The translations under genes were made by a program, and so were the position numbers. A stretch of DNA of 64,000 nt from Allium sativum (Eukaryota; Streptophyta; Magnoliopsida; Asparagales; Amaryllidaceae), in the NCBI GenBank assembly GCA_030737875.1, contig CM060923.1:35146501-35210500 (forward strand), written 5' to 3'. Every line of letters begins with the position of its first letter. Position 1 is the stretch's first letter. Under the pieces are notes generated by a model that worked only from the letters and a program-made list of their open reading frames with translations, searched no databases and was not told the DNA's origin. Shown one piece after another: positions 60,872-64,000 of the stretch.

Positions 60872-61084
60872 GTGCATTCTGACCCGTTTTCTGGTTTTTC
60901 TACCCAACTTCGTTCGTCCATATCTTCTTCATACGATATCCGTTTTACACAAACTTGGACTCTATCTCAAGCAGAATTTCGAGACGAACGCAATGAAATA
61001 ACCCATTTCCCTTAATTATTTCATTTAGAATTAATTATACTTTAATTTGTGAAGCTTAATGTTATAGAATTACGGGGTGTTACA

Positions 61085-61363
61085 GAAGAAGAGGAGGAAC
61101 CAAAAGAGGAGGAGGAAGAAATGATGGAGGAAGAAGAACCTGAAAAGATTCAACAAGAAGTTATGGAAGAAGAAGATCAAGTTGTATGTGTGGGAGAGGT
61201 CTTGTTTGATCAAAATGGAAATGTGATTGAACGAAATGGGGATTTAAGTCTCCATTATCCAAATTATCCAATCCATAAGTCTCCCATCATTAAAAATAAA
61301 TACAATCTATGTTTTCCTTTTATCTTCGTTTCTTTACGTTCATTCGATGTATTACGCTTGTAA
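61085..61363 (+). pseudogene. continuation of the Glu-rich copia-like ORF
   Basis: After the GAAGA duplication the frame that began at 45756 goes on: a strongly acidic Glu/Met stretch, then GEVLFDQNGNVIERNG and a hydrophobic C-terminus (LCFPFIFVSLRSFDVL), with a stop at 61361. Removing G3 and one target copy keeps the frame open from 45756 to 61363, so the insertion hit an intact reading frame of roughly 108 codons. I do not recognise the protein. A hydrophobic end after an acidic stretch might suggest a membrane-anchored 3' accessory protein, but this is a guess. Confidence 0.5.
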
Positions 61364-61777
61364 TAATCCGTGTAATATTGCGAGTAAAAACTATATTCAA
61401 TATCTATTTATCATAAGAATTATAATAATGAATACACTTATATATCTTAGTATATAATCCTATAGTTTAGATAAGTATCGAATTTAGGGGGGAATTTTCT
61501 TTAGTATAAGGATTATATCGATATATATAGGATTAAGGGGTAGCACTTTAATTTAGTACAAGAATTATTTAGATAGGTATAGAATTCAGGAGGAGTATTT
61601 TCAGAGTTTAGTAGGAGCATTTTTAGAATTTCTTTTGGATAATGCCAAAAGGGGAGAAATTATAAAATATAAAATTAGTTTATTGTATTCATATAGTTTT
61701 AGAAGGATCACCATCAACAGGTATGAACATGTATGATATTTTATAAACTAAAGTTGTCATCATCAAAAAGGGGGAGA
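61364..61777 (+). mobile_element. copia-like 3' non-coding region with purine tracts
   Basis: AT-rich sequence with several purine tracts: GCCAAAAGGGGAGAAA near 61645 and TCATCAAAAAGGGGGAGAA ending 61778. The latter form, CATCAAAAAGGGGGAGA, is the kind of polypurine tract found before the 3' LTR in SIRE/Maximus-type copia elements, which are known for repeated tracts. No gene. Confidence 0.5.
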
Positions 61778-61778
61778 A
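61765..61778 (+). other. copia polypurine tract
   Basis: AAAAAGGGGGAGAA on plus is the likely plus-strand primer site of the copia element; the expected LTR does not follow directly because LTR D intervenes. Confidence 0.55.
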
Positions 61779-63752
61779 CGTGGAAGCCTCCTGCTCATCT
61801 CCGAACAGCTACTCGTGCATAACCACCTAATCTGTCTCTGGAGTGCTTGTTTAGGAGCACCTAGAGTAAAAAGAAGAGACATAAAACTCTGGGTCAGTCA
61901 AAAGTCTGGTATGAGTGATAGCAGCAAAGTAAAACAATGGCAGGTATAAATAATCATACCGGAACCTGAACCTGCAACCAAAGAGTTAGCACAACAAGAT
62001 GCACGATACTCTAAGGTAACACTAACATAAAGTGTAAAAATAAATGGGAGTGTGCAAGCCATGGTGATAGCAAACATCAAACATAGCAATCTCCTCGTTT
62101 CTCTCACTCAGTGCGTAAAGCATACAATATCCACCGCTTTGATCACCAAATCTATTGGGGCCATGACGACAACCCCGTTCAACTATTTCTATGACCATAC
62201 TTCTCTGGTCTATAGTCAATAACCCTACCCAGTCCACACATCCCTGGCTCTAGGTTAAGGGCCAACCAATCCACACTTCCCTGGCTTTGGTTCGTCTACA
62301 TGCCCCCTCTCTTCAATGGTGAACCAAAGTTATAAATATTGATAACCATTTTGCACACGTCCCGCAACAAAGCCCAACTCTAGAAGTTAACACGTTGGTT
62401 CCCAACTGGATCCTGGGTGATAACTTCCCATTTGGACTTCCTTTGCATCTCGGGTTTTGGTCCCCTCCGGTTTGGTTTGAATTTAGCTCCCCGATTCGCA
62501 ACTCTTCGGTTTGTGGTCCTCATATGTATCTGGCTCATGATCCATGCCTGGGTCCGGCTCATGGCGATGCTTCCTTTGGCAGCTGGTGGTGATCCCCCCC
62601 AGGGAGCTTGTGGTGATGCTCCTCCTAGTGGCTCGAGGTGATGCTCCCCCTAGAGGCTCATGGTGACCTTCCCCCTGTGGCTCGTGGTGCCTCCCTCACG
62701 ACCCGGTTTGTGCGTCAGGGTCATGAACCATACCTAACAACAGTTTCCGGCAAGCTAATTTTCGCCTCATGATGGCGTTTTCAACCATTCTAACTTTCCA
62801 GTGCAATCATAACACATACAAAACAGCAGTAACAACATATGGGTCCAATCAAAAAGATCAAAACATCAATTACGTAGGTTATTTTGTATAAACATACCCA
62901 AAACCGTGATTCTCCCCTTAATACCTTTAACTATGTTTAACTATAGGATTAGCATACTTAATCCAAATTAACCCAAATTTATATCAGTGACATAAAATAA
63001 TATTTTAGAATTTTTACATATTTTTCAAGATTTTTATGATGCATAATTTCGCTAATTATCACTAATCACCCCTAATTAGCCGTAATTAGTGAATAAACGT
63101 GCAAATCACTCACCTTAGCCACAAATAAACTATAGATCTGAAAAATCCACTGACTTGGGTCGAATTCCTATGTGTTCCATCAACTCTATCTCGATTTTGA
63201 TGCTAATCCGCCCTGATTTGATGTAGATTTGCTTAATATGTGATTAGAAAGTGATTAAAGGGTGATTTGAAAGATGGAGGTCATGACTAGGGTTAGAGGA
63301 ATGTTTGTGGCGGGTGGAAAAATGAAAAAAAAAACATTCTGTAACTCCTTTAAGCCCTCCCATAACCCTAATCCCGAAATAGGCTACGGGCCTAGCTGCT
63401 AATTACCCTATTAAGCCCGATTAGGTTGTTTTTTCCATCTCCAAATCTTATTTCAGCTATATCTCCCAAATGGTAAGTCTATTTGATTAATGTGACAACT
63501 TTTCGGAAAGGTAAACCATCATCTGAATCCATTGGAAGTGGTTCCAAGTCAAAAATCCTTACCAATCAAAAGTTATAGGCGAAACAAGATTCGCCAGTGA
63601 CAAAACGGTCATTTAAAATTCGGCAAAAATCGTGAACATGGGAAATGACCTTAATAGTCGTCGTTTCCCAAAGTTACATGACCATATGACTTCGTATGTG
63701 AATGAAATAAATATTATACGATCCTCCGATGCATAAAATGCGGGTCGTTACA
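61778..63752 (-). repeat. G2-family LTR D, truncated
   Basis: It matches LTR A from 27892 to 30040, so about 364 bp of the plus-side end is missing. It ends CGGGTCGTTACA. The 24-bp minisatellite is absent; instead a diverged GGCTCATGGTGATGCT-like repeat stands at 62530-62720. No target duplication can be seen because one end is lost. Confidence 0.8.
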
Positions 63753-64000
63753 CAAAGGGATGTCGACATACATTTATAGACATGTCGACATATAACTGTC
63801 ATATTTTTGATTTTGAAAGGAAGTATCTTTTCACTATTTGTAACATTCCAGAAGCGTTGCAACCTTTCAAATCTTAAAAATAGGGGTTGATTTCAAAAAA
63901 AATCATCATTCTTCTACTCCATCTTCGTCTTCTTTCTTTACACCATTAATATTTCATATTTTTATGTTTTCTACCCTTATACCCTGTCGAATTCAATTCT
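63753..64000 (+). repeat. probable start of a copia-type LTR
   Basis: The sequence begins after LTR D and contains the inverted motif TGTCGACAT...ATGTCGACATA, a TATA-like TTAAAAATAGGG at 63872-63883 and a CT-rich leader, in plus orientation. With the plus-strand purine tract on the other side of LTR D this fits the 3' LTR of the copia element, continuing beyond the window. Confidence 0.4.

Larger units (their letters stand above)
57277..61084 (-). mobile_element. G3 solo LTR, right portion
   Basis: Continuation of 45809-46468 after G1. It ends GGGGTGTTACA before the target copy GAAGA. Total LTR length is about 4.5 kb. G3 is related to G1: it has the same kind of hairpins, GGTTAAGT units, U3 palindromes and TATA position, but is longer. 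No internal region or coding sequence is present, so it is a solo LTR left by LTR-LTR recombination. Stretches 57277-58100 and 59300-60550 show nothing beyond LTR sequence. Confidence 0.85.

Noticed and set aside
1..64000. Cellular genes, tRNA or rRNA genes, CRISPR arrays, bacterial-type operons
   Set aside because: None seen. All recognisable proteins are from transposable elements, and GT-AG introns, LTRs and CACTA ends show plant nuclear DNA.

Overview
The window reads as plant nuclear heterochromatin. It is AT-rich, made almost entirely of nested LTR retrotransposons plus one CACTA DNA transposon, and I see no cellular host gene, tRNA or rRNA gene. The Tekay/Del-like chromodomain gypsy elements, the TNP2-type CACTA element with GT-AG introns and the primer sites complementary to initiator-Met tRNA all point to a flowering plant; the species cannot be told from this. 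Family names used below (G0 to G4) are mine. All gypsy-type elements here have their sense strand on minus.

Left part (1-45581): a non-autonomous element with giant 6.1 kb LTRs (G0) is arranged as LTR - about 1 kb non-coding internal - LTR - internal - LTR. LTR1 is 1-4259 (cut by the window edge), LTR2 is 19017-25139, and LTR3 is 26137-27527 plus 40864-45581. The first internal region was split by a related 6.1 kb solo LTR (G4, 4620-18370, TSD CATAC/CGTAC), which was itself split by a CACTA element (9462-17093, 12-bp TIRs, TSD AGA). The CACTA element carries a three-exon TNP2-like transposase with one in-frame stop and an apparently intact seven-exon second gene.

G0 LTR3 was split by a degenerate chromodomain gypsy element (G2, 27528-40863, TSD TCCTC/TCTTC). 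G2 is not a simple insertion. It reads LTR A - gag/pol - LTR B - partial pol end - a 415-bp repeat of the upstream flank - LTR C, which implies a rearrangement between alleles or a repair event.

Right part (45582-64000): fragments of what looks like a Sirevirus-type copia 3' region (coiled-coil ORF, Glu-rich ORF, several purine tracts, start of a plus-strand LTR) are split by a solo LTR (G3, 45809-61084, TSD GAAGA). G3 is split by a complete, relatively young Tekay-like gypsy element (G1, 46469-57271, TSD GATTT, PBS, PPT, gag-pol with a few stops and frameshifts). A truncated G2-family LTR (61778-63752) sits between the copia purine tract and the copia LTR.

The most unusual signal is a pair of hairpins in the LTRs of both G1 and G3. 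The central sequence is conserved while both flanking stems change in a compensating way between copies, as expected of a selected RNA structure. Next to them are tandem GGTTAAGT...ACTTAACC stem units, and GC-rich palindromic minisatellites lie just upstream of the predicted TATA boxes.
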